A DNA stretch of 64,000 bases, from positions 148,093 through 212,092 of the forward strand of contig JAVYML010000003.1 of NCBI GenBank assembly GCA_038736355.1, given 5' to 3'. This document shows positions 15,903 through 24,262 of the stretch, in pieces; the stretch's first letter is position 1, and the number at the start of each line of letters is the position of its first letter. This DNA comes from Candidatus Hadarchaeales archaeon. Its GTDB lineage: Archaea; Hadarchaeota; Hadarchaeia; Hadarchaeales; WYZ-LMO6. A program made the translations under genes and the position numbers. The notes beneath the pieces were generated by a model that had not been told where the DNA came from, ran no database searches, and worked only from the letters and a program-made list of their open reading frames with translations.

Positions 15903-17026
15903 CTCTCCAAGAGAAACTCGGTGAGATCCATCACCTTCATGTCATAACGTAAGGTTTCCGCCACTTCTTTCAACTGCCTCAAGCAGAAGGGGCAGGCGGT
16001 GAGCAGGAATTGAGCCCCAGTTTCCCTGGCTTCTTCCAACCTCTTCCTCGCCACCCACTTGGAGGCCTCGGGATATCCCGCCCTGAAACCCCCACCCGAA
16101 CCACAGCACCAGGAATTTTCCCTGTTCCTAGGCATCTCCACCAGTTCCACTCCTGGAAGGGAGGAGAGCACCCTTCGAGGTTCCTCGTAGATTCCCATGT
16201 GCCTTCCCAAATGGCAGGGATCGTGGTAGGTCACCCTCACTTCTTCCTCCCTCACCTTCAACCTGTTTTTCTCTCTCTCGAGGAGTTGTACCAAATGCAG
16301 AACCTCCACCTCCGGTTGTATCCCAAGTTCAGGATAGTCGCTTTTCCAAGCCCTATAACATCCCGGACAGTTTACCACTATCTCTTTCGCACCCCTTTTC
16401 CTCACTTCCTCCAAGTTGTGCCTGGCCATCTCCTCTACCTTCCTTCCATCGATCCTCCCCTGTCCCGTCCTGAGGAGGAAGGAACCGCAGCACCATTCGT
16501 CTTTCAGCAAGGTGAAGTTCAGGCCCATTTTCCCTAACAATTCCACCACTTTCCTAGCCAGTTCCTTCTCCCGGTAGGAAGAGGTGCAACCCACGAAGTA
16601 GACCAGGGGGGCCCTTTCTGGAAGGTTCAATCCCGGTAGCCAGGAGAACCTTTTGGCATGGGATTCCAGATAGGGATTGTGCTCCCTACCCACGTGGCTG
16701 CCCCTTTCCTCATGTTTGGAGGGGAGAAATCCCCTTTCCACCAGTCTTTCCCTAGCGGCTTCTATTACCCTCGATGGACCCGCTCCCACCGGACAGATGG
16801 CATCACAGTTCCCGCAGAGGATACAGGAAAACATGGTTTCCATCAACGAAGGGGAGGGAAAAAGATTACCTCGGAGCAAGTGGGCACAAAGGGCCATCCT
16901 CCCCCTGGGGGTTCTCGCCTCCCTTCCCCAAAACTCCAAGGAGGGACATTGGTTGCGGCAAAGACCGCAGGCCGTGCTCGAGCTCATGCAGGCATTGATC
17001 TTCGTGGAAAACTCTTCCAGCCTCAT
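15863..17026 (-). CDS. HdrD/GlcF-type Fe-S protein: two [4Fe-4S] motifs plus two CCG domains
   Basis: From ATG 17026, which forms an ATGA overlap with the GlcD stop, the product is about 387 residues. It has two N-terminal [4Fe-4S] motifs (CGLCRNQCP with an upstream Cys, and CILCGNCDAICP) followed by two CCG domains (FVGCTSSYREKE, EWCCGSFLLRTG, NCPGCYRAW; YHDPCHLGRH, SWCCGSGGGF, TACPFCLRQL). This is the HdrD/GlcF architecture that takes electrons from an FAD 2-hydroxyacid dehydrogenase. A longer TTG start at 17041 is possible. It overlaps the next gene, its CCG-only paralogue, by 40 nt. Confidence 0.87.
   Translation of the reverse strand: MRLEEFSTKINACMSSSTACGLCRNQCPSLEFWGREARTPRGRMALCAHLLRGNLFPSPSLMETMFSCILCGNCDAICPVGAGPSRVIEAARERLVERGFLPSKHEERGSHVGREHNPYLESHAKRFSWLPGLNLPERAPLVYFVGCTSSYREKELARKVVELLGKMGLNFTLLKDEWCCGSFLLRTGQGRIDGRKVEEMARHNLEEVRKRGAKEIVVNCPGCYRAWKSDYPELGIQPEVEVLHLVQLLEREKNRLKVREEEVRVTYHDPCHLGRHMGIYEEPRRVLSSLPGVELVEMPRNRENSWCCGSGGGFRAGYPEASKWVARKRLEEARETGAQFLLTACPFCLRQLKEVAETLRYDMKVMDLTEFLLERWGGWSSGSSGDA
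16178..16239 (-). repeat. Gene-conversion tract, copy 2
   Basis: This is the second copy of the 62-bp, one-mismatch repeat (the other is at 15480-15541), 698 bp away in the neighbouring paralogous gene and in the same reading frame. Confidence 0.85.
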
Positions 17027-18495
17027 CCTTCCCTCCACCAACTTTCCATGAAGGCTATCCTTGGAATGCCCTCCAAGGCCATCTTACCGGGATTCAGAAT
17101 GCCTTGGGGATCCAGGAGCTTCTTGAGGGAGCGCATGAGCTCCAGGGCATATCCGTGTTCCTCTTCCAGGTAGGGGGCTTTCCACAATCCCACTCCGTGT
17201 TCAGCGGTGAGTGTTCCACCCATCGAAAGGGCGAGCCTTATGGCTTCTTCTTGAAACCTCCTCGCCCTTTCCACCTGTTCGGGAGACTCCGGTACGAAAG
17301 TGGAACCTATATGTACATTTCCGTCTCCAACATGACCAAAACATACTCCCATGATGCCTTTTTCCTCCATGAGTGCCTTTACTTTCCTCACGTATTCCAG
17401 CATTCTGGAAAGGGGTAAACCCACATCCACGGAAGCTTGGAAAACCAACCTTGGGGTTTCCGGTGGGGGGAGGAGTTTGGTGAGGGAGGCACTGATTTTT
17501 TCCCTGGCTTCCCACAACCTTCTTCCCACTGCCTCCTCCACTTCCAAGAGTTCTGCGCCCTTCCCCTTACAAATCCCCTCCATTTCCTCCATCTCCTTTT
17601 CTACCGTCTCCTGGTACCTTCCATCCGAGCGCAGCATCAGGGCACCCTTTCCCTCGGGAAGGGAAAAACCGCTCATGTTGAGGGCGAGAAGGCAGAGCTC
17701 GTCCAGCAATTCTATGGAGGCGGGGGTTATCCCCTTCCGCAGGATTTCCATGGCGGCCTCGAAGGCATTGTCAAGCGTGGGAAAGAGGGCCAGCGTAGTT
17801 TTGCGGATGGGTGGATAGGGTTCAACCTTCAAGGTAATTTCCGTGATGACGCCCAAGGTTCCCTCGGATCCCACGAAGAGATCCTTCAGGGAATAACCCG
17901 AAGAAGACTTGGCTACCTTCCTGCCCAGTCTCACCACTTCCCCGCTTGCCAGTACCACCTCCAAGGAGAGGACGTAGTTCCTAGTGGCGCCGTACTTCAC
18001 GGCCCCCGAACCGCTGGCGTTGGTGGCTACCATTCCTCCCACGGTACAGGCCATCGCACTCCCAGGCTCAGGGGGGAAGAAGTACCCCCTGCGTTCCAGC
18101 TCCCTGTTGAGTTCTGCATATGTGGTCCCTGGCCCCGTCACCACCATGCGGTCTTCCACCCTGGGTTCTATTCTGTTCATTTTCTTCAGGTCAAGCACGA
18201 TGCCCCCTTCCACCGGAATGAGCTGTCCTGCTAGACTGGTCCCTGCTCCCCTAGGGATGATGGGAATCCGATGGAGGGAGGCGAACCTGAGGATCCTGGA
18301 AACTTGGGAGGTCTCTGAGGGTGTAACCACGGCATCGGGGAGGAACTTGAAGTGGGGAAAATAGTACTGTAAACCCCTCAGGAAATGATCGGCGGAGTAG
18401 GGAAGGAGATCCACCTCGTCCGTAAAAACATTTTCCTTTCCCACCATCCTCGCCAGTTCCCTTTCCAGTTCCCCTTTCCCTAGCCTAGGGGTCAT
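17023..18495 (-). CDS. glcD: FAD-linked 2-hydroxyacid oxidase/dehydrogenase (GlcD/D-LDH type)
   Basis: This 490-residue protein has a PCMH-type FAD domain (PRGAGTSLAGQLIPVEGG, GPGTTYAELNREL, ATNASGSGAVKYGATRNY, GSEGTLGVITEI) and the FAD-oxidase C domain (CFGHVGDGNVHIG, TLTAEHGVGLWKAPYL, DPQGILNPGKM). Family members oxidise glycolate, D-lactate or other 2-hydroxyacids to 2-oxoacids. Four-nucleotide ATGA overlaps on both sides (with iorB upstream and the HdrD-like gene downstream) tie it firmly into the operon. In this setting an aryl- or alkyl-lactate feeding IorAB is an attractive but unproven substrate. Confidence 0.9.
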   Translation of the reverse strand: MTPRLGKGELERELARMVGKENVFTDEVDLLPYSADHFLRGLQYYFPHFKFLPDAVVTPSETSQVSRILRFASLHRIPIIPRGAGTSLAGQLIPVEGGIVLDLKKMNRIEPRVEDRMVVTGPGTTYAELNRELERRGYFFPPEPGSAMACTVGGMVATNASGSGAVKYGATRNYVLSLEVVLASGEVVRLGRKVAKSSSGYSLKDLFVGSEGTLGVITEITLKVEPYPPIRKTTLALFPTLDNAFEAAMEILRKGITPASIELLDELCLLALNMSGFSLPEGKGALMLRSDGRYQETVEKEMEEMEGICKGKGAELLEVEEAVGRRLWEAREKISASLTKLLPPPETPRLVFQASVDVGLPLSRMLEYVRKVKALMEEKGIMGVCFGHVGDGNVHIGSTFVPESPEQVERARRFQEEAIRLALSMGGTLTAEHGVGLWKAPYLEEEHGYALELMRSLKKLLDPQGILNPGKMALEGIPRIAFMESWWREG

Positions 18496-19088
18496 TTCTT
18501 CCCCTCTGCCATCCCCAATTCCAGAGCCCTCAGGTTAGGGCTGTTCTCCCCGAAAAGCTCTACCACCACTTTCCTGAAACTCTCCGGCCGGAGGGGAAGC
18601 CATCCGGAGGTCGCCAGGCATCCTACCATCACCACGTTTTGCATTCTCGCATCCCCAGCCCTTTTGGCCAGTTCGGTGGCTTCCACAACCACGACTTCCC
18701 CAGAGAGTTCCCTTATGGCTTCCAAGACCTTCCCCACCTCTGGATACTTGGTTTGACCAGAAAGCACCTCAAGCGGGTAGACGGGCCTGGGGTTTACCAT
18801 CACTTTTATGTTCGGATTGCCGTAAGTTCCCAAGGCCCTCAGGGTTTCCACGGGCTCGAAGCCCAACAGTATATCTCCTACCCCCTCGGGCATGAGGGGA
18901 CTGTAGGCTCTCCTTTTGGAGAGTCTCAGATGACTCATCACCGGTCCTCCCCTTTGGGTGGCGCCGTAGGTTTCCCCCACGGAAACGTAAAAGCCTTCTT
19001 CCGTGGCGGCGGAGCCTATCAGGAGGGAGGCCAACAGGTTCCCCTGTCCTCCCACTCCCACCACCAAAACGTTTAAAGGGTCCTTCAT
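18492..19088 (-). CDS. iorB: Indolepyruvate ferredoxin oxidoreductase, beta subunit
   Basis: The 198-residue product from ATG 19088 starts with VLVVGVGGQGNLLASLLIG and contains VGETYGATQRGGPVMSHLR, the signature of the gamma/beta domain of 2-oxoacid:ferredoxin oxidoreductases. Longer in-frame starts are discounted because they overlap iorA. The ATGA overlap with the iorA stop shows coupled translation. IorAB converts arylpyruvates to aryl-acetyl-CoA, CO2 and reduced ferredoxin. Confidence 0.92.
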   Translation of the reverse strand: MKDPLNVLVVGVGGQGNLLASLLIGSAATEEGFYVSVGETYGATQRGGPVMSHLRLSKRRAYSPLMPEGVGDILLGFEPVETLRALGTYGNPNIKVMVNPRPVYPLEVLSGQTKYPEVGKVLEAIRELSGEVVVVEATELAKRAGDARMQNVVMVGCLATSGWLPLRPESFRKVVVELFGENSPNLRALELGMAEGKK

Positions 19089-21013
19089 TTTTCTTCCTCC
19101 ACTACGATGGCTCCGGCAGGGCAGAGCTTTGCACAAAGGCCACAACCCGTGCAGAGGACTTCGTCTATTTTGGCTTTCCCCTTGGAGTAGTCCCAGATAT
19201 TGGCGGGACAACCCAATACCCTGCTGCAAAAGGCCATACAACCACATTCTTCCCCTATACACTTTTCTTGGTCCACGTAGACCCTAGGCTTCCTTTTCTT
19301 CTTCTCACTCTCGGTGAGGGGGCAGGGGTGTCTAAACACCAGAACCCTTGGTCCCCTTTCCTTGAGCATCTCGTAGAAAGTTTTGGTGGCTTCGTCCACC
19401 TCGAAGGGATCGCATACCTTCACTTCCACCCCTATGCCCTTGCATAGTTCTTCCACCCTGATGGGAGGGGAAGGTTCTCCGGAAGCCGTTATCCCAGAGC
19501 CCGGGTGGGGTTGGTGCCCCGTCATTCCCGTGGTGGAATTGTCAAGTACTACGTGCAGGAGATTGGAAGAGTTCCATTTGGCATTGATGAGGGCTGGAAT
19601 GCAAGCGTGGTAAAAGGTGGAATCCCCAGAAACGGAAACCACGGGTTTGTCGAAACCGAATCTCTCCAGCTTTCCAAAGCCGCAAGCCGTTCCTATTCCG
19701 GCCCCCATACAGTGGAGGGTTTGTTCTACCGAGAAACCCGTGGGAAGGAGCCCCATGCTATAACATCCTATGTCCCCCGTCACCACGGCTTCCCTCCCCT
19801 CCCATTTGAGGGCCCTCTTCATCACCCAGAAGGAAGCGCGGTGGGGACAGCCGGGACAAAAGGCCATGGAGCGCCCTGGCACATAACCACCCACCAGTTC
19901 CTCCGCCCTGCTCGCGTATTCGCTTGGTCGGGGAGAATAGCTCACACCCGTTAGCCCACTCAGGGCTCTCAGGACCAGCTCCGTGTTGAGCTCCCCCACG
20001 GCGGGAAGGTGCCCACTTTTCTTTCCGTAGAACTTGGGGGGTTTCAGCCCCCTCGAGGCAAACTCCGCCGCCAGCATTTTCACGTTTTGCTCCAGAAAGG
20101 GATCTATCTCCTCCACGAAGAGTACCTCCTGAGCAAGGCGGAGATGTTTGAAGAGGAGTTCCTCGGGTAGGGGCCAAGTGGTACCCAGTTTCAGGATCCC
20201 CACCGAGTCCTGTAGACCAAGTAGCTCCACCGCCTCCGCGGAGTAGGTGTAGGAGGGTCCGGAGGTGATGAGGAGAAGGTTGGGGTGTTCTGGTCCCTCA
20301 TATTTGTTGAAGGGAGAGGTCTCGAACTTTTCACTTGCCGTTTTCATTTTTTGGTGGAGCATATCGTGGAACATGCAAGCGAAGGTGGAGCTTCCCGAAG
20401 TCCAAGGAGGGGGTGCTGTGAATTCCGGTTTTCTTCTTTCCCTGGAGAGGACTCCCAGTTCCACCACCCCCCTAGAATGGGAAAGCCTGGTAACGCTCCT
20501 CACCATGCAGATCAATCCCAGCTCTTCCGAAAGTTCGAAGGCCCATTTGGTCATTTCCTTGGCCTCTTGGGGGGTGGAGGGTTCGAGAAGGGGAACATCG
20601 GCCATTCTGGCGTAGTTCCTAGTGTCGAGTTCGGTGGTGGTGGAATGAGCGGCTGGATCATCCCCGGTTACGAGCACGAAGCCACCCTTTGTTCCCGAGA
20701 GGTTCACCGTCATGAGGAAATCAGAACATACATCGACTCCAAGGTTCTTCATGGCCGTGAGGGAACGGAGCCCCGTGGCGGCAGCTGCCCCGGCCACTTC
20801 GAGGGCCACCATCTCGTTCGTGGACCATTCCACATAGAGATCGAAATCCCTCGAGACCTCCAGCAGGGCTTCCACCACTTCTGAAGCCGGATTACCCGGA
20901 TAGCCGGAGCATACCTGTACTCCAGCTTCGAGTGCTCCCCTTGCTATGGCTTCGTTACCACTGAGTAACATCCTCCTTCCGGGTTGATCCACCCCTATTC
21001 TCCCCATCGTCAC
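19085..21013 (-). CDS. iorA: Indolepyruvate ferredoxin oxidoreductase, alpha subunit
   Basis: This 642-residue protein has an N-terminal pyrimidine-binding domain (LLSGNEAIARGALEAGVQV, GYPGNPASEV), a thiamine-diphosphate domain (TGDIGCYSMGLLP, SVSGDSTFYHACIPALINA, LDNSTTGMTGHQPHPG) and a C-terminal dicluster ferredoxin region (about 585-640; CIGEECGCMAFCSRVLGCP and CTGCGLCAKLCPAGA). This is the full IorA layout. The GTG start overlaps the FrhB-like stop by 4 nt. Activity gives reduced ferredoxin and aryl-acetyl-CoA from aromatic 2-oxoacids. Confidence 0.94.
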   Translation of the reverse strand: MTMGRIGVDQPGRRMLLSGNEAIARGALEAGVQVCSGYPGNPASEVVEALLEVSRDFDLYVEWSTNEMVALEVAGAAAATGLRSLTAMKNLGVDVCSDFLMTVNLSGTKGGFVLVTGDDPAAHSTTTELDTRNYARMADVPLLEPSTPQEAKEMTKWAFELSEELGLICMVRSVTRLSHSRGVVELGVLSRERRKPEFTAPPPWTSGSSTFACMFHDMLHQKMKTASEKFETSPFNKYEGPEHPNLLLITSGPSYTYSAEAVELLGLQDSVGILKLGTTWPLPEELLFKHLRLAQEVLFVEEIDPFLEQNVKMLAAEFASRGLKPPKFYGKKSGHLPAVGELNTELVLRALSGLTGVSYSPRPSEYASRAEELVGGYVPGRSMAFCPGCPHRASFWVMKRALKWEGREAVVTGDIGCYSMGLLPTGFSVEQTLHCMGAGIGTACGFGKLERFGFDKPVVSVSGDSTFYHACIPALINAKWNSSNLLHVVLDNSTTGMTGHQPHPGSGITASGEPSPPIRVEELCKGIGVEVKVCDPFEVDEATKTFYEMLKERGPRVLVFRHPCPLTESEKKKRKPRVYVDQEKCIGEECGCMAFCSRVLGCPANIWDYSKGKAKIDEVLCTGCGLCAKLCPAGAIVVEEEK

Positions 21014-22062
21014 CCTCCCCTCAGATAGGAAGCTCCCAGTTTCTCCCTTTCCTCCGCACTCCTCTTCCTCTTGGTAAGACTTGCCTCTTTCAGATGCTCC
21101 AATCTCTCCCCCTCAAGAGGTGCCGTTTCCACCTCTCCTTCCCTTCTCGCTTCCTCGAAGAATTCTATCCCCCCAGCACTCCTGAGGATCACGGTGTTCC
21201 ACCCTTCCTCCCCCTCCACCATTCCCACCGAGAGATCGGCAAGTTCCGCTGTCATGTCGAAGCAAATCCTGCATGAGGGTGGAATGAAGCTCCTTATTTC
21301 CTCCAGCGGAAATTCTATCCTTCCATTCTCCGTTTCCGCTACGAAGAGGTTGGCAGGAGGGGGAGGAATATCGAACTTCCTTACCTTCCTTCCCCTCAGC
21401 TTTGCCATGAGGAATTCACCGGCTTTGTGGGAGAGGGCCCAGGTACAGAAAAGTCCTATCACGAGTTTGATCCTCGATACTTCCCATTCCCTCTCATAGA
21501 CTTGAAGTTTTCTAAGAGCCAGCACCTGGCAGGGTGTCCCTACAAAGGCGATTCTCCCTCCTTCCCCTTTCCTCAATAACCTCACCACCTCACCTACCGA
21601 TGGGGAAAGGAGATACCTCGATCCGGTGCAGGACAATACTTCCTCCTCCGTTTTGGCTATCCTTGGTTCGGGATAGATCCCATCGGGTGAGCCCGTGAGG
21701 ATGATGGAATCCACTTTTCCTTTCTTGAGGGCGTAGAGAAGGAGGGAGGAAACGGTTCCACCGTATTGGGCCCTCTTCCTTATTCCTTCCCTCCCTGCCC
21801 TGGCTTTTAAAACGGAGGAATAGAAACCCAAGGAGGGATCCCCTTCCCCGGTCTCAAAAATCCTCTCTCTAAGATACTGCAAATCCACTTCTGTTCTGGG
21901 GCAGAAGGTATAACATCTTCCTTCCTCTTTGCCACAAAATTCTAGAATCACAGCCCTTCCCTCCACAGCGTTCAAGTAAGGACAAATGGAAGTACAAGCC
22001 CCACAGCCCGTACAGAGACCAGAAGAAAGGACTTTGGAATGGAGTTCCGAAGGTCCACCCAT
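21010..22062 (-). CDS. FrhB-type (F420-interacting hydrogenase beta/dehydrogenase) Fe-S flavoprotein
   Basis: This 350-residue protein has an N-terminal ferredoxin motif CTGCGACTSICP, a further Cys cluster (FCGKEEGRCYTFCPR) and the FrhB family core (AQYGGTVSSLLLYALKKG, VGTPCQVLALRKLQ, PPSCRICFDMTAELADLSVG). FrhB homologues bind FAD and exchange electrons between F420 and Fe-S centres. As first gene of the operon it could link the hydroxyacid and oxoacid oxidations to F420. F420 use by this protein is inferred from family, not seen. Confidence 0.87.
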   Translation of the reverse strand: MGGPSELHSKVLSSGLCTGCGACTSICPYLNAVEGRAVILEFCGKEEGRCYTFCPRTEVDLQYLRERIFETGEGDPSLGFYSSVLKARAGREGIRKRAQYGGTVSSLLLYALKKGKVDSIILTGSPDGIYPEPRIAKTEEEVLSCTGSRYLLSPSVGEVVRLLRKGEGGRIAFVGTPCQVLALRKLQVYEREWEVSRIKLVIGLFCTWALSHKAGEFLMAKLRGRKVRKFDIPPPPANLFVAETENGRIEFPLEEIRSFIPPSCRICFDMTAELADLSVGMVEGEEGWNTVILRSAGGIEFFEEARREGEVETAPLEGERLEHLKEASLTKRKRSAEEREKLGASYLRGG

Positions 22063-22082
22063 CCCTTTTCTGAGTTCTCCAA

Positions 22083-22093
22083 AAATTTAACCA
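22083..22093 (-). promoter_or_regulatory. TATA box for the seven-gene redox operon
   Basis: The minus strand reads GGTTAAATTTT, centred about 26 nt before the ATG at 22062, so the operon mRNA is predicted to be leaderless or nearly so. No other clear promoter was seen before 13952 because all gene junctions overlap or nearly touch. Confidence 0.5.
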
Positions 22094-22103
22094 CTTCTCA
22101 AAG

Positions 22104-22113
22104 GGGTTTAAGC
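22104..22113 (+). promoter_or_regulatory. TATA box for the MscS gene
   Basis: GGGTTTAAGC is centred about 25 nt before the ATG at 22134. It is divergent from and adjacent to the redox-operon promoter, so the two could share regulation. Confidence 0.45.
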
Positions 22114-22133
22114 ACGAAAACCAAAGAGAGGGG

Positions 22134-23168
22134 ATGGGCCCCCTCGAATGGTGGTGGCTGAGGGTTCTGCTCATCTTTGGGTCTTTCATGCTAGGGGGAT
22201 TGCTGTTCAGAAAGTTTCTGAACTCTTACCTGCGCAGGCTCATGGCCAAAACCAGGTTGATCGAGGTACTTCCAGCCGTCCTCGGAATCCCCCTCCTGAT
22301 AGTTTTTGTGGTAGTGGGCCTCAACTTTGCCCTTCCTGAAGTCCCCTTTATACCCTCCGCAGTAAAGGAATATCTTCCTCTCCTCTTCTCCCTTCTCCTG
22401 ATCCTCCTCGGTGCTGTAATCATAGTGAGGGTAGGGAGAATCCTTTTGGAACATTATTGGGCCCCCCATACCGAGACGAGGAGTCTCATACCCATCTTTT
22501 CCAGGATCCTGAAGGCCCTCGTCTATTTCGTGGCTTTCCTCCTCATCCTCCATATCCTGGGTGTCAACATCACAGCCCTGGTGGCCGGTCTCGGTATAGC
22601 GGGGGTGGCCGTAGCCTTTGCCCTTCAAGAAACCCTCTCACAGTTCTTTGCCGGGCTTTACCTAATGTCCGAAAGACCCATCAGGGTTGGAGATTTCGTG
22701 GAATTGGAAGGAGGGCAGCAAGGATACGTGGTGGATGTGGGATGGAGGAGTACCAAGATAAGGGAACTCCCCAACAACATCATCGTGGTCCCTAACTCCA
22801 AGCTGGCAGGGATGGTGGTGAAAAACTATTCTCTCCCCGAGCCGGAGATGGCCTGCCTGGTGAACGTGGGGGTGAGTTATGACAGCGACCTGGAGAAGGT
22901 AGAAAGGGTCACCATAGAGGTAGCCAAAAATACCATGAAGAAACTGGGCATGGAGTTCCAGGGTTTCGAGCCCTTCATCCGCTATACCTCCTTTGGGGAA
23001 TTCAGCGTTAACTTCACGGTCGTCATGAGGGTAAGGGAGTTCACCGATAAGTATCTGCTCACCCACCAGTTCATCAAGGAGCTGCACAAAAGGTACAGAG
23101 AGGAGGGAATAGTGATACCCTTCCCCATAAGGACGGTCTATCTGCGGAACGGTAGGAAGGAGGATTAG
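22134..23168 (+). CDS. mscS: Small-conductance mechanosensitive ion channel (MscS family)
   Basis: This 344-residue protein has about five membrane helices. The pore helix region is VAGLGIAGVAVAFALQETLSQ, followed by the MscS beta domain (SERPIRVGDFVELEGGQQG, NNIIVVPNSKLAG) and the alpha/beta C-terminal domain. It should release solutes on hypo-osmotic shock. The N-terminal helices before about residue 110 are additional to the minimal three-helix MscS. It stands alone, divergent from the redox operon and convergent with the Fe-S gene downstream. Confidence 0.92.
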   Translation: MGPLEWWWLRVLLIFGSFMLGGLLFRKFLNSYLRRLMAKTRLIEVLPAVLGIPLLIVFVVVGLNFALPEVPFIPSAVKEYLPLLFSLLLILLGAVIIVRVGRILLEHYWAPHTETRSLIPIFSRILKALVYFVAFLLILHILGVNITALVAGLGIAGVAVAFALQETLSQFFAGLYLMSERPIRVGDFVELEGGQQGYVVDVGWRSTKIRELPNNIIVVPNSKLAGMVVKNYSLPEPEMACLVNVGVSYDSDLEKVERVTIEVAKNTMKKLGMEFQGFEPFIRYTSFGEFSVNFTVVMRVREFTDKYLLTHQFIKELHKRYREEGIVIPFPIRTVYLRNGRKED

Positions 23169-23174
23169 TCCAAA

Positions 23175-24230
23175 TCAACCCGGTGGGATGTGCTCGGGAG
23201 GTCTGACCAGCCTGAACTTCATCGCCCCTTTCTCGCACCCCACCACGCAAACCCCGCAGCCGAAGCATTTCTCGGGGATCACCCTGGCCTTGTACTTTTT
23301 GCTCCCCTCCGGCCTCACCAGTTCCACCGCCTCGAAGGGGCACCTCTCCAGACAGGTCTGGCAGCCGGTGCACCTCTCTTGGTCCACGTAGGCCTCGAAC
23401 CTGCTCTTGGCGGTGAGCTTCTCGGGAGGGATCCCGCCGTACCTGTAGAAGTTGAAGAACTCGCAGCAGTCCGGACAGCAGTTGCAGATGGTGTTGATGG
23501 TGAGCTTGGAGTGGTTGGGCCCCATGTGCACCAGCCCATCCCTTTCCGCCTTCTCCAAAACCTTCAGGGCCTCCTCCTTGTTCAGGGACTTACCCGATCC
23601 TCTCTTCACCACGTACTCCGCCCCCCTATGAAATTGGGTGCAGTGCCAGACTTCCTTTTCTTTGGTATATTTGCAGGGTTCTCCCACTCCTTCCTTCACA
23701 AGCCTACAGGAGCAAGGTACCACCGCGAGGTGGGTTTGGGAATTGACGATTTGCACAATATCCTCACATGGTAGCACTCCCTCCATCCCTTTGATGGCAC
23801 CGCTGGCCGGTATGACCCTCCAGATGGGTTCCAAGAAGATGGAACCGAGGAGCTCACCCATCCCCTTGTAAAATTCCTTCCTTCCGAAGTCATACCAGAG
23901 CTGGAAATATTTTTTGTCCTTTTCGAGGTCTAACTGTTGGGTAGCTAGGGTAGCATCGTGAAGTTGTACCAGATCCCTCGCAAACCTGAAGAAATCCCTT
24001 CTGTCGAAATCCTTCGGAAAAACAAGACCTTTCTTCCACAAGTCTTCGAGGATTTCCCTAACCTTTTCTTCGGGCATTCCTAATTTTTGTGATACTTCCT
24101 GAACACTTCCCGGAAGGGAGGCGGCCACCTTTGCCTGTTCTGGGGTCATTAGGTATTCCAAGATTTGTCGGAGAAGGGAGGACTCAGGAAAACCCAAACT
24201 CTCCATCAGGTACAGGAAAGGATCCTCCAT
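23175..24230 (-). CDS. Multi-cluster 4Fe-4S protein with N-terminal winged helix
   Basis: In this 351-residue protein, residues about 25-75 look like a winged-helix fold (ILEYLMTPEQAKVAASLPG, VQEVSQKLGMPEEKVREIL). The centre is Cys-rich (VVPCSCRLVKEGVGEPC, WHCTQFHRGAE, TICNCCPDCCEFF). The C terminus carries two ferredoxin motifs, CTGCQTCLERCP and CFGCGVCVVGCEKG. Similar proteins occur in anaerobes near hydrolase and CoA-linked catabolic genes, but their role is not defined; electron transfer is likely. It is the last gene of a unit with a permease, amidohydrolase and alpha/beta hydrolase. Confidence 0.7.
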   Translation of the reverse strand: MEDPFLYLMESLGFPESSLLRQILEYLMTPEQAKVAASLPGSVQEVSQKLGMPEEKVREILEDLWKKGLVFPKDFDRRDFFRFARDLVQLHDATLATQQLDLEKDKKYFQLWYDFGRKEFYKGMGELLGSIFLEPIWRVIPASGAIKGMEGVLPCEDIVQIVNSQTHLAVVPCSCRLVKEGVGEPCKYTKEKEVWHCTQFHRGAEYVVKRGSGKSLNKEEALKVLEKAERDGLVHMGPNHSKLTINTICNCCPDCCEFFNFYRYGGIPPEKLTAKSRFEAYVDQERCTGCQTCLERCPFEAVELVRPEGSKKYKARVIPEKCFGCGVCVVGCEKGAMKFRLVRPPEHIPPG

Positions 24231-24262
24231 TCTTTTTTCCTTCGTCGGTCACTATAAAAGGA

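Noticed and set aside
16010-16537. Long plus-strand ORF of 175 codons opposite the HdrD-like gene
   Set aside because: It is the complement of a well-supported Fe-S protein gene and gives a Pro/His/Ser-rich product typical of an antisense shadow.
17437-18234. 265-codon plus-strand ORF opposite glcD
   Set aside because: It is fully antisense to the FAD oxidase, whose motifs are unambiguous; the ORF lacks domains or its own promoter.
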